DNA from: Desulfobacterales bacterium
GTDB taxonomy: Bacteria; Desulfobacterota; Desulfobacteria; Desulfobacterales; UBA11574
Assembly: GCA_030145595.1 (NCBI GenBank)
Contig: JAQYVG010000126.1
Location: 1-9,696 of the forward strand
Direction of reading: 5' to 3'
Length of the DNA: 9,696 bases
Within the stretch, counting starts at the first letter, position 1. Every line of letters begins with the position of its first letter. The position numbers and the translations under genes are program-made. Under the pieces are notes generated by a model, which saw only the letters and a program-made list of their open reading frames with translations, had not been told where the DNA came from and did no database searches. Positions 1-6,679 of the stretch are shown piece after piece.

Positions 1-143
1 GTAGACCGTCAGAAAAGCAAAAACAGCCGAGATTTGAAATGTCGTGTTTTGTGAGTTCAAAGTGAGAATGTTTTTGTAGCTGTAAATATAAAATTAGTGT
101 AAAGACCATAAGAGAAAACTCCCCGACTCCTGATATGTTTAAA
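1..143. other. Left-edge intergenic DNA, no gene seen
   Basis: AT-rich sequence downstream of the AsmA gene. A 62-codon minus-strand frame (245-57) runs through it, but that frame starts inside the 3' end of asmA and its residue make-up is not protein-like, so I do not call it a gene. Nothing else can be supported here. Confidence 0.5.
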
Positions 144-183
144 GCGGCGCAGCCGCGTTTCATAAAATCGGGAACCGATTTTA
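144..183 (-). terminator. Two stacked hairpins at the 3' end of asmA
   Basis: Two perfect inverted repeats lie back to back. TAAAATCGG/CCGATTTTA (163-171 and 175-183, 3-nt loop) contains the asmA stop codon itself. GCGGC/GCCGC (144-148 and 152-156, loop GCA) is followed on the minus strand by TTTAAA. The GC-rich second hairpin with a short T stretch is a reasonable but weak Rho-independent terminator for asmA. The first hairpin may protect the 3' end or slow ribosome release. No long U-tract is present, so termination strength is uncertain. Confidence 0.45.
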
Positions 184-2301
184 TTGCCCGAAGGGAAGTT
201 CTTTAAAGAAGCCTTTAAGCTGTTCTTCCAAAGATTTGGATTCACCTTTCTGCTTATCGCCGCCCAAAAGTCTTTCCCGCAGTTTTGGAAGCTCTTTTTC
301 GATCCTTTGTTTTAAAAGGCCTTCCAGATCAGGACGAAACTCCGGCGAAGAAAAACTTCCGCTAATCAGTACAGGCACCATGATACCGGAACGCTCTTTG
401 GTATCACCCTGCCCTTTGAGTGTACCAACAAACTTGGGCTCGACTCTAAAATTAAGGGCCTCTGTGACCAGATCGGCTTTCCCGGCCGCCGACACTCGCA
501 GCAGGGGTGACAGAAGCCTGGTTTTGGATGTTTCAATCAGCCCGCGTTTAATAGTAAACGGGACGTGAAATTCGGCAAAATCCGTTTTGGGCTTTTCAGT
601 ACCTTGCTCGACCTGGCCAAAGGTGGCTTTAATATTGCGAACCATTCCCGCCAAATCGATCCCCTTAACAGCGCCGTTACGAAACAGCAAATCTCCGTTA
701 CCGCTGATGGTCTTTTTAATCGTTGCGGGCACATCCCCTGACAGGGCCATGTTTATTTCAGCCTTTAAAGTCCCTTCCAAAAAGTCCTTCTTGAGGACAT
801 CATTGAGCAAGGGACCGGCCTGGATTCCTTTGGCATCTATATTAAGCTTGGTCTTGGGAGTATTTTTCTTTACGTTCAACGATGCTTTACCCGCAACACC
901 ACCTTGATATAATGCCATGCTGAAGGGAGCCAGATTAAAGATGCCGTTTTTTCCGGTAATTTTGAGACGAACATCCTCCATTTTGGCGTTCTTGATTTTA
1001 AGTTTTCCAATTTTGACAGCCCCGTTTATGACCAGCCGCCGCAAGGGAGCGTAGTCAACCTTTTTTTTGTCAGGCTTTGCTGCTTTGACTTTTGGTTGAT
1101 TTCCTGATGCTTTGGTTCTTGAAGCACTTTTTGAGGTTTTGACCTTGGAAACGTCTTCTGAAGGTTTCTTTTCACCTGGCGCCGGCAGATATTGATCCAG
1201 ATCAATTTTGTCAAGATCGACATCAAAGGTTACATTCGGCTTGGAAAACTCTTTAACGCTGACGAATAACTTCAACTTGGATGCATCGAAATCCACAACA
1301 CCGTCTGACACCGATATACGCTGATTATCTCCCTCAACCCTGGCCTTGAAAGCCACGCTGCTCAGGGCCTTGGGGCCAGAGGTTTTCACAGGGAAAGGTT
1401 GCCCCAAGGTCGCCAGCAGTTTGCGGGGCGAAAATGGGGATACCTGCACGTCAAGCTGGAACCGTGGTTTAGCGACAGGATCAATAACCCGTCCTTTCAG
1501 GCTGACTTCCAGTTGCTCCAGCGCTTTGAAGACCACATCCAGGGGCACGTCCCCTTTACCAAGGTCCTTCCCCAAAGGTCCCAAACTGCCTTGCAGGGAC
1601 AGAGGCATGTCATCCAGCCGTGCGGCAAAAATAATTTTAAAAGGGCGTTCCAGGGAAACATCCTGAAGTTTAAAGTTAACATCTGAAATTTCTCTGCGCC
1701 GGCCTTTGGTATGATCAATCCAAAGAACAGACCCTTGGGTGACTGCAAAATCTCCCACGGCAATAGACTTGAGCTGGAGTTCTTTTCCGGAATTGTTTGC
1801 GGATGATTTTGACTTCTCCGGCGGAGACCCCTCCCCGGACTTGTTTGCTGGTGGCTGGGACTTTGCCGGTGGAATTTCGGGTTTGATCGCACCCGGTCTT
1901 TTTTTGGCAAAAATCCAGTTGGCCCGTCCGTCTTTACTCTTTTCCAATACAATGCGGGCCCCTTTAAGCAAAAAATGTTTTATCTGGATATCCTTGAACA
2001 TTAGTGGGAAAAGCTTTACGCGCACCTCAAAGGAATTCACGGTTACAAAGTCCTTTTCATCGAACCCCGGCAGGCTCCCCAACTTGAGGTCGGAAAATGA
2101 CACTCCCGCCCAGGGAAATAAGGAAAGACGCAGATCATCCCCCACCGAAAACGTGCGGCCGGTAGCATCGGCAACCCGCTGTTCAATCTGAGGCTTGTAT
2201 TTTTTAACGTTTACAAATCTAGGTATGAGAAGCAGGGCCGCAATTATAGCCACAATCAGGCAGCCGCCGATTATCGTTATCCATTTTAACATTCGCATCA
2301 T
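181..2301 (-). CDS. AsmA family protein (inner-membrane anchored, periplasmic)
   Basis: A 706-residue protein of the AsmA family, proteins anchored in the inner membrane that extend into the periplasm and are linked to outer-membrane lipid homeostasis (the family includes AsmA and the bridge-like TamB/YhdP). A single N-terminal membrane helix (about residues 6-27) is followed by the AsmA N-terminal region (about 28-135, with FSVGDDLRLSLFPW and FEVRVKLFPL). Two low-complexity Lys/Ser/Pro linkers follow (about 140-175 and 376-416). The C-terminal AsmA domain (about 418-665) includes the characteristic NGDLLFRNGAVKGIDLAGMV stretch and a final ISGSFSSPEFRPD motif. The tail (about 665-706) is charged and probably helical. 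The start at 2301 has a GGGGGT ribosome binding site 6 nt upstream; a second Met codon directly follows. It lies 52 nt downstream of the CheR-like gene on the same strand and may be read through from it. The exact cargo or role cannot be deduced. Confidence 0.9.
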   Translation of the reverse strand: MMRMLKWITIIGGCLIVAIIAALLLIPRFVNVKKYKPQIEQRVADATGRTFSVGDDLRLSLFPWAGVSFSDLKLGSLPGFDEKDFVTVNSFEVRVKLFPLMFKDIQIKHFLLKGARIVLEKSKDGRANWIFAKKRPGAIKPEIPPAKSQPPANKSGEGSPPEKSKSSANNSGKELQLKSIAVGDFAVTQGSVLWIDHTKGRRREISDVNFKLQDVSLERPFKIIFAARLDDMPLSLQGSLGPLGKDLGKGDVPLDVVFKALEQLEVSLKGRVIDPVAKPRFQLDVQVSPFSPRKLLATLGQPFPVKTSGPKALSSVAFKARVEGDNQRISVSDGVVDFDASKLKLFVSVKEFSKPNVTFDVDLDKIDLDQYLPAPGEKKPSEDVSKVKTSKSASRTKASGNQPKVKAAKPDKKKVDYAPLRRLVINGAVKIGKLKIKNAKMEDVRLKITGKNGIFNLAPFSMALYQGGVAGKASLNVKKNTPKTKLNIDAKGIQAGPLLNDVLKKDFLEGTLKAEINMALSGDVPATIKKTISGNGDLLFRNGAVKGIDLAGMVRNIKATFGQVEQGTEKPKTDFAEFHVPFTIKRGLIETSKTRLLSPLLRVSAAGKADLVTEALNFRVEPKFVGTLKGQGDTKERSGIMVPVLISGSFSSPEFRPDLEGLLKQRIEKELPKLRERLLGGDKQKGESKSLEEQLKGFFKELPFGQ

Positions 2302-2353
2302 GTTTTACCCCCAACTATTATAAGCTTAAAACTCAATTGAGCCGAAGATCAAT

Positions 2354-3157
2354 TTACCTTAGCTGCTTTTGATATACAAAGGGATGGGGTGCAATGCGCA
2401 CCAGATCGTGCCTTGCATCAGGCAAGGCTTCATGGGACCCTATTACTAATAATCCGGAAGGGGCAAGGCTTTTCAGCACATTGCTCAGAGCATTTTTCTT
2501 CAACCGGTCTTCATAGTAGGTAAGTACATTGTTCCTCAAAAATATGATATCGAAATTCGAGCCGGGAGGATTTAAAAGCAGGCAATGTATTTTAAAGGCC
2601 ACGTCTTTGGCAAGTGAAGTTTTAATTGCATATTGATTTTTACTTTTTTGCCGATGAAAATATTTTGAGATAAGCTCTTTTTTTACTTCTTTAAGGCTGC
2701 CGGCGGAGTAGACTCCGGTCCGGGCTCTTTCCAGGTAGGCAGGATTAATATCGGTAGCCAGCACTTCAAGCTTTGGAAGATTATCATAACTTTTTTTCAG
2801 GCCTTCCCAGACAATCTTGAAGCTATAGACCTCATCTCCGCAGGCACAGCCGGCAGACCAGACTTTAATTTTTCCTGCCCGGGATTCAAGCATCTCAGGA
2901 AGCAAATTTTTTTCAAGGGTGTGCCAAAATTTGCGATCTCGAAAAAAACGGCTGATGGAAACGGTCAGCAGCAGTTCACACTCCTGCCGGGTTTCACGGC
3001 TTTGGTCGATTTTAGCCAGATAAGCTTCCATATTCCGGCATCCCAGTTGATGCATGTGCCGGTTTATGCGCTTTTTAACCCCCTTCCTGACCTTGCGGTA
3101 ACCCGACCATGAATACCCGAAATGACTAAGCAGTTGACGAAATTGTTGATCATCCAT
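2354..3157 (-). CDS. CheR-family S-adenosylmethionine methyltransferase
   Basis: A 267-residue protein with the full layout of CheR, the enzyme that methylates glutamates on chemoreceptors using S-adenosylmethionine. The basic N-terminal helical domain (about 1-60) has the GYRKVRKGVKKRINRHM pattern typical of CheR. SISRFFRDRKFW (67-78) links to the Rossmann fold, whose SAM-binding loop is VWSAGCACGDEVYS (99-112). ATDINPAYLERA (134-145) is the acidic SAM-ribose strand. FLRNNVLTYYE (206-216) replaces the usual CRNVLIYF. Length is near that of E. coli CheR (286 aa). It begins 9 nt after the ferritin-like stop, without a clear Shine-Dalgarno, which suggests translational coupling. No receptor, CheA, CheW or CheB gene is in the window, so a chemotaxis role is unproven. 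Substitutions at the SAM loop (GDEV for GEEP) and the second motif may reflect a specialised target. Confidence 0.85.
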   Translation of the reverse strand: MDDQQFRQLLSHFGYSWSGYRKVRKGVKKRINRHMHQLGCRNMEAYLAKIDQSRETRQECELLLTVSISRFFRDRKFWHTLEKNLLPEMLESRAGKIKVWSAGCACGDEVYSFKIVWEGLKKSYDNLPKLEVLATDINPAYLERARTGVYSAGSLKEVKKELISKYFHRQKSKNQYAIKTSLAKDVAFKIHCLLLNPPGSNFDIIFLRNNVLTYYEDRLKKNALSNVLKSLAPSGLLVIGSHEALPDARHDLVRIAPHPFVYQKQLR

Positions 3158-3166
3158 TGGATCAGT

Positions 3167-3676
3167 CTAAAAATCTTCCATATCGAACTCCTTAAAATCG
3201 AACCAGTAACCGGTCTTACTTATATAATCGAGTTCGGCCTGAACAGCATTGACGTGCGCATCTTCAATTTCGAGAAAGCGGGCAAACATTTGCCGGCCCT
3301 CACCGGACATTTCATCAACCATCTTTTGATAAAAATTGCTGGTTTCAACTTCGACTTTTAAAGCCTTGCTCAGCATTTGCTTCTCATCTTTGAGGTCGTC
3401 CCGGGCCATCCTTTCTTCCAGCCTAGCGACTTCTTTTAAGATGGTTTCGCGCGAGGGAATTATGGACTCCAGTTTTTCAACCTTTAATTTGCCCGTCTCC
3501 TGCCATATTTCGAGTCTGCTCTCCAGGTAATCCACGTGGCGCTGCTCATCATCTCCCAGCGCCTGGAAGATGCGCCGGCCGACCGGATCAGAAGCCTTTG
3601 CGGCTGACTCCACATAAAGGTCCCTGATTCTTATTTCATATTCAATGGCTGTTTTGATGGCCTCTTCGAGTGTCAT
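3167..3676 (-). CDS. Ferritin-like diiron protein (rubrerythrin type, no rubredoxin domain)
   Basis: A 169-residue four-helix-bundle protein of the rubrerythrin/ferritin-like superfamily. Ligands for a diiron site can be read in order: E12 or E14 in helix A (IEYEIRIRDLY), E44 and H47 in helix B (DDEQRHVDYL, ExxH), E109 or E111 in helix C (KVEVETSNFYQKM), and E138 and H141 in helix D (EIEDAHVNAV, ExxH). No C-terminal rubredoxin CxxC pairs are present, so it is a sulerythrin- or erythrin-like form. The C-terminus is short and acidic (FKEFDMEDF). Relatives scavenge peroxide or handle iron in anaerobes; the exact reaction here is inferred. The start at 3676 has an excellent AAAGGAGG site 5 nt upstream. 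It is the first gene of a probable transcription unit with the CheR-like gene. Confidence 0.88.
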   Translation of the reverse strand: MTLEEAIKTAIEYEIRIRDLYVESAAKASDPVGRRIFQALGDDEQRHVDYLESRLEIWQETGKLKVEKLESIIPSRETILKEVARLEERMARDDLKDEKQMLSKALKVEVETSNFYQKMVDEMSGEGRQMFARFLEIEDAHVNAVQAELDYISKTGYWFDFKEFDMEDF

Positions 3677-3827
3677 CTGGCCTCCTTTTATAATTTAAAC
3701 TTGAATTCGGTAAAAACAAATTCTAAATTGATTATCAAGCTATCAATTTCCGTGCAAATTGTAAAGCTGCAACCAAACAGGGCTGATCAATTCAGCTTTT
3801 TGCAAATTCATCAAGGGAGAGCAACCA
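3677..3827. promoter_or_regulatory. Divergent promoter region with an ATTGAT/ATCAAT inverted repeat
   Basis: This 151-nt gap separates the minus-strand ferritin gene from the plus-strand thioesterase gene, so it must carry promoters for both. Positions 3727-3747 hold ATTGAT, nine spacer bases, then ATCAAT, a candidate regulator site about 50-70 nt upstream of the ferritin start. The region is AT-rich. I cannot place convincing -35/-10 pairs on either strand. The ribosome binding sites at both ends are clear: AAAGGAGG for the ferritin gene and AAGGGAGAG for the thioesterase. Confidence 0.4.
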
Positions 3828-4262
3828 ATGCATACGGAGCGGTTTAAGTTTTTGAAAAAAGATTATGTGCAGGGATTTCCGGCGGACTGCGGATTTGAAG
3901 TCAACAAGGTGGATTATGGATATTTTGAATCCCGCCTGAAAATCGACCCCAAACACAGCCAGCAGGACGGATTCGTGCATGCCGGAGTAATCGCCACTAT
4001 GGCGGATCATACCGGCGGCTATGCCGCTTACACCACTGTCTCTGAAAATGAACGCATCTTAACCATAGAATTCAAAATCAATTACTTCAAGCCCGCTATC
4101 GGTGAATTTTTGGTCTGCCGCTCAAAAGTCATCAACAACGGTAAAACCATCAAAGTCTCAGAATCTGAAGTGTTCTCTATCTCCGCGGGTCAAGAAAAGC
4201 TGGTATCCAAAGCGATGGTCACCTTAATCGCCGTATCGGCTGACAGCATAAAAACGACCTGA
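3828..4262 (+). CDS. PaaI-type hot-dog fold thioesterase
   Basis: A 144-residue protein of the PaaI/YbgC-like acyl-CoA thioesterase superfamily, which hydrolyses acyl- or aryl-CoA thioesters in the cytoplasm. The diagnostic block is DGFVHAGVIATMADHTGGYA (47-66), matching the family pattern G-x-H-G/A-G-x-x-x-x-x-x-D; D60 would be the catalytic acid on the long central helix. The hot-dog beta strands follow (ILTIEFKINYFKPA 77-90, EFLVCRSKVIN 93-103, KLVSKAMVTLIAV 124-136). Length is standard for a single hot-dog domain. The start is supported by AAGGGAGAG 7 nt upstream. It is transcribed alone, divergent from the ferritin gene and convergent with the TrmO-like gene. The substrate cannot be predicted. 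Confidence 0.88.
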   Translation: MHTERFKFLKKDYVQGFPADCGFEVNKVDYGYFESRLKIDPKHSQQDGFVHAGVIATMADHTGGYAAYTTVSENERILTIEFKINYFKPAIGEFLVCRSKVINNGKTIKVSESEVFSISAGQEKLVSKAMVTLIAVSADSIKTT

Positions 4263-4282
4263 ATAAGTCTCCAGCTCTGCGT

Positions 4283-4336
4283 CTCTTGAAAACTGACGAA
4301 TTCGTATCAATTCGAATTTTTTAATGTTTTCAAGAG
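4283..4336. terminator. Nested inverted repeat between convergent genes
   Basis: Perfect 11-nt arms CTCTTGAAAAC (4283-4293) and GTTTTCAAGAG (4326-4336) enclose a second stem, GAATTCG (4298-4304) with CGAATTT (4313-4319, one G-T pair). It begins 21 nt after the thioesterase stop. Position suggests a bidirectional terminator for the convergent thioesterase and TrmO-like genes, though no long U-tract follows on the plus strand. A smaller hairpin GAATCT/AGATTC (4345-4350, 4358-4363) comes directly after. It could instead belong to a mobile repeat, because repeat copy A starts here. Confidence 0.4.
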
Positions 4337-4352
4337 CTCCATTCGAATCTGC

Positions 4353-4436
4353 AGATGAGATTCTATTCAGCGGCGATACGCATTACGTATCACAAACATT
4401 TAAGGGCTTTGCGGCGCCAGGATAAATTGCAGGTAT
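4353..4436 (+). repeat. 84-nt dispersed repeat, copy A
   Basis: This segment aligns without gaps to 8070-8153. By eye 68 of 84 positions match overall, and 47 of 54 in the core that begins TTACGTATCACA (4383-4436). In the core, four of the seven differences are transitions. The left part contains GATACG-CATTA-CGTATC, a short stem that is decayed in copy B. In one frame both copies could encode a similar peptide (YVSQ.FKG..APG), but copy A has a stop right after it, so a decayed gene and a non-coding repeat both remain possible. Confidence 0.7.
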
Positions 4437-4505
4437 CTGTAATGCGGCTTTTCAGCGGACGCGTCTTCTTGCGCCCCGCTGCAAGAGCATGATTTGGCCC
4501 CATCC

Positions 4506-4922
4506 TTATGAGTCCACTGATTGCAGGAGCACAGGCTTTATATCGACCACCGGCGTTCCATCAATCGCTTCTATCGGTCTCACCTTCAATCTGTTCCCAG
4601 TGATTTCCAAAACCGTAACTCGGTGTAGGCCAAGTGGATTTGGTCTATCAGAAGACCGTGTAGAAAAGACACCAGTCATAGGCTTGCTCTTGTCCCTGCG
4701 GGGGTGTAACTTCAATATGTCACGATGAGCCTTGTGAAACCATGTAATCAAGATTATTTCACTACCAACTGAAATGCCTTCTAGTCCCTCTGCAACCGCC
4801 GAATTCACTTCGACCCATGCATCGGGTGCTCCTTCGTATCCTTGGCGAGGTGCTGCCTCGCGATTGACCAGTTCGGACCGTATGGCCCCAATTGGCTTGA
4901 TCTCATAATTGGTTTCGCTCAT
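4506..4922 (-). CDS. TrmO/TsaA-type tRNA m6t6A37 methyltransferase (short form)
   Basis: A 138-residue protein of the TsaA/TrmO (formerly VirR/YaeB) beta-barrel family. In E. coli TrmO uses S-adenosylmethionine to N6-methylate t6A at position 37 of threonine tRNA. Visible signatures are the N-terminal IKPIGAIRSE (8-17), the loop TGVFSTRSSDRPNPLGLHRV (83-102) with the conserved RPNP-G core, and IEAIDGTPVVDIKP (117-130). The protein is a single-domain form, much shorter than the 235-residue E. coli protein, which has an extra C-terminal domain; short forms are common in archaea and many bacteria, some annotated only as SAM-dependent methyltransferase. AAGGACGAGG precedes the start by 2-3 nt. 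It lies 100 nt downstream of the ArsG-like gene on the same strand. The tRNA substrate is inferred from the family. Confidence 0.87.
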   Translation of the reverse strand: MSETNYEIKPIGAIRSELVNREAAPRQGYEGAPDAWVEVNSAVAEGLEGISVGSEIILITWFHKAHRDILKLHPRRDKSKPMTGVFSTRSSDRPNPLGLHRVTVLEITGNRLKVRPIEAIDGTPVVDIKPVLLQSVDS

Positions 4923-5022
4923 ACCTCGTCCTTTCTGCGCTGCTGTGGCTTGAGGCTTAACATTAATATTATACTGACGGGTTATATGGCTTGTTTTATA
5001 ACGGAAACAGAGTAATTATTAT

Positions 5023-5721
5023 TCAGAAGTTGATTATTTTGAAAATATATTTCATGCAAAAATATATTCCGATTATTAAAAAAAGCAAGCCGGTTATACG
5101 TCTCAGCCACAATTCCACAGCAGCAAGTTTGTTGAAAAAAATTCCTGCAAAGCGTGAAAAATAGGAAATGATTAATGAAAACAATAAAACAGGAAGTGCC
5201 GTACCAACTCCGTAAAGAAACGGCAGAACCAGCCTCGATTCATATTTCAATGAAAGGGGAATAATGCTCCCGAAAAAAAGCGCAGCAGATATCGGACAGA
5301 AAGAAAGCGCAAAAATGAATCCGAGAATACATGCGCCGACAATATTGCCGTCCACCAGGCGTTTTTGAAAATTCTCGCTGAAACTTAATCCGCCGAAGTT
5401 GAACGACAAGATTTCTAAAACAAACAAGCCTACGATTATCAGCAAGGGACCGAGAATCTTGTTCATATTTTCCTGAAGAAAAAAAGATATTTCAGGAACT
5501 GAAAGAAGACTGATCACGATTATGAAGCTGATGACCACATAAGCAAATGCCCTTCCGATTGTATAAAAAAAGCCCGCAATCAGAGTGCCGTAAGAGTTTT
5601 TTATCTGCTTTCCGATATATGTGGTAGCGGCGATGTTGGTGGCAAGCGGACACGGACTGATCGAAGTGAGAATGCCGAACCAGATTGCGGAAAATGCAGG
5701 AATAAGAATGCTTTCCATCAT
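5023..5721 (-). CDS. ArsG-like / CcdA-DsbD-like membrane protein
   Basis: A 232-residue polytopic membrane protein with about six helices (roughly 7-28, 46-72, 88-108, 126-153, 165-188, 207-225). It belongs to the CcdA/DsbD transmembrane superfamily and resembles proteins annotated as aromatic aminobenzylarsenical efflux permease ArsG. Two Cys-Pro motifs stand out: SPCP in helix 1 (C24) and SFCP in helix 4 (C142). These are the positions where CcdA and DsbD carry their redox-active cysteines, which pass electrons from cytoplasmic thioredoxin to a periplasmic partner. C131 and C222 are additional. Its ATG overlaps the TGA stop of the ArsF-like gene by one nucleotide (TGATG), so the two are translationally coupled. 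The ArsG name comes from a Shewanella arsEFG operon; no arsenic gene is visible here, so I favour a reductant-conduit role. Confidence 0.8.
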   Translation of the reverse strand: MMESILIPAFSAIWFGILTSISPCPLATNIAATTYIGKQIKNSYGTLIAGFFYTIGRAFAYVVISFIIVISLLSVPEISFFLQENMNKILGPLLIIVGLFVLEILSFNFGGLSFSENFQKRLVDGNIVGACILGFIFALSFCPISAALFFGSIIPLSLKYESRLVLPFLYGVGTALPVLLFSLIISYFSRFAGIFFNKLAAVELWLRRITGLLFLIIGIYFCMKYIFKIINF

Positions 5722-6158
5722 CAGTTATCCATATAATTTTTTACTTGCTGGGTGACGTAGGCGGAAAATTCTTCCTGATCCCTGAGAAGTAGCCACACCT
5801 TGTCCAAATTTTTCCATTTCGTTTGTTTTTCGCCTTTCACCTCTGTGATTATCAGCGATTTGGTGAACAGACTGTATTCCTTGACAAAATGCCTGTTTTC
5901 CGGTTTGTCGACATTTACAGGTTTCCATAACAGCCTGTCTTCTTTCAGTGCTTTCAGAAAAGAGTGTTTTATTGCTTCATAAGACCATTTTTCTATTTTT
6001 GTACATGAAGGACAACGGTATGTGCCGTGAAAATAATAGACTATGACTCTTGCTCTTTCAGATGAGATTTTCGTATCTTTTTCAGCGGCTCCTGTTTGAC
6101 CTGTCAGAAAAATAAGAACAGCAAATACGACGAAAACATGTTTCCTAGCCTTTCCCAT
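5721..6158 (-). CDS. ArsF-like exported thioredoxin-fold protein with CPSC motif
   Basis: A 145-residue protein with an N-terminal signal sequence (basic MGKARK, hydrophobic 8-19, likely cleavage or lipid-free anchor near TGAA 22-25), so it acts in the periplasm. The mature part is a short thioredoxin-like fold: strand VIVYYFHGTYRCPSC (38-52) with redox motif C49-P-S-C52, then a helix, and VNVDKPENRHFVKEYSLFTKS (81-101), which resembles thioredoxin strand 3 and the region before the usual cis-Pro. Proteins like this are often annotated as nitrophenyl compound nitroreductase subunit ArsF. The start at 6158 has AAGGAG 11 nt upstream. It is the first gene of the ArsF/ArsG-like operon and is the obvious periplasmic partner for the downstream membrane protein. 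No ArsE homologue is present in the window. Confidence 0.8.
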   Translation of the reverse strand: MGKARKHVFVVFAVLIFLTGQTGAAEKDTKISSERARVIVYYFHGTYRCPSCTKIEKWSYEAIKHSFLKALKEDRLLWKPVNVDKPENRHFVKEYSLFTKSLIITEVKGEKQTKWKNLDKVWLLLRDQEEFSAYVTQQVKNYMDN

Positions 6159-6202
6159 TGATTGAATTACTCCTTTCTTAAACCATCAATAATAATGCGT
6201 TT

Positions 6203-6220
6203 TCTGATATTTGTATCAGA
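6203..6220. promoter_or_regulatory. Perfect palindrome upstream of the ArsF/ArsG-like operon
   Basis: TCTGATA, spacer TTTG, TATCAGA: perfect 7-nt arms with a 4-nt centre, 45 nt upstream of the ArsF-like start. Size and symmetry fit a dimeric helix-turn-helix repressor operator. A TATAAT hexamer for the same strand lies 27 nt further upstream (6252-6247), so a transcript from there would start close to or within the palindrome, where a repressor would block it. No good -35 element sits at standard spacing. The regulator is unknown and not in the window. Confidence 0.45.
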
Positions 6221-6246
6221 TTTTAATAAAAGCAATATAACTAGAG

Positions 6247-6252
6247 ATTATA
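6247..6252 (-). promoter_or_regulatory. Candidate -10 box for the ArsF/ArsG-like operon
   Basis: Perfect TATAAT on the minus strand in an AT-rich stretch about 90 nt upstream of the ArsF-like start codon. There is no recognisable -35 hexamer 16-18 nt further upstream, so this is a weak call resting on the hexamer and on its position just upstream of the palindrome. Confidence 0.3.
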
Positions 6253-6498
6253 TAGTTTTTTCTTTGCTATTAGAGTTAAAAAATTTCTGTATAACATGTA
6301 ATTTATAATGTTATCCAGAAGCATCCTGGCATTATTTGCTAACCGGAAATCCCCAGGCTTTCATTTATACTGTGCAAAAACGTATTTAAAGTAAAATATG
6401 AAGCGCGTGAATTCCAGATACCTTGCAAAACCAGCAGATATCATAACCCGCTGAAGTTTATAAGATATGTTAGAGATATCTGGATTCATAACGACCAC
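6253..6498. other. Intergenic DNA, no gene seen
   Basis: AT-rich spacer between the ArsF/ArsG-like promoter and the intron region. AGATATC occurs twice (near 6436 and 6473) flanked by CCAG and TGG, forming a loose inverted arrangement. No reading frame with a ribosome binding site or protein-like composition is visible on either strand. Confidence 0.5.
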
Positions 6499-6545
6499 GA
6501 TAACCTGCGGTGGCGTAGCGAATCGAAGGCGCCACCAAGTTTATC
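6499..6545 (-). terminator. Stem-loop downstream of the orphan coding tail
   Basis: GGTGGCG (6509-6515) and CGCCACC (6530-6536) form a perfect 7-bp GC-rich stem with a 14-nt loop. Outer bases GATAA (6499-6503) and TTATC (6541-6545) can extend it after small internal loops. It lies about 40-85 nt after the stop codon of the coding tail at 6584-6679 on the minus strand, which is where its terminator would be. No U-tract follows on that strand, so this may instead be a repeat-type stem-loop. Confidence 0.35.
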
Positions 6546-6583
6546 ATTTTGTTATCCGAATCGTCGACTCATTGACACAGGCG

Positions 6584-6679
6584 TCACTTGTAGCCTTTGA
6601 AATCCTGACCGGGTTTGATGTTGGGATACTTCTGCATGCTCTGTGCGAGTTCTGTCAAAATATGCGACTTCGCGTCGTG
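6584..6679 (-). pseudogene. Orphan C-terminal coding tail next to the group II intron
   Basis: A 31-codon open frame on the minus strand with protein-like composition, ending KPGQDFKGYK and a TGA stop. The in-frame TAG at 6682-6680 closes it on the upstream side, 4 nt after the intron's 3' boundary. I read it as the surviving 3' end of a gene that was damaged before or when the intron arrived. I cannot identify the family. The other side of the intron shows no obvious matching N-terminal part. A chance open frame cannot be excluded at this length. Confidence 0.35.

Noticed and set aside
57..245. 62-codon minus-strand frame at the left edge
   Set aside because: Starts inside asmA, no ribosome binding site seen, and composition is not protein-like.
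236..2191. Several frames of 65-150 codons over the AsmA gene
   Set aside because: Shadows of the 706-residue AsmA frame; none has its own start signal or a recognisable motif.
6499..6560. Integron attC-like site because of the GATAAC...GTTATCC arrangement
   Set aside because: The conserved core triplet and the paired outer boxes of attC cannot be placed, and no integrase is present; a plain stem-loop explains it.
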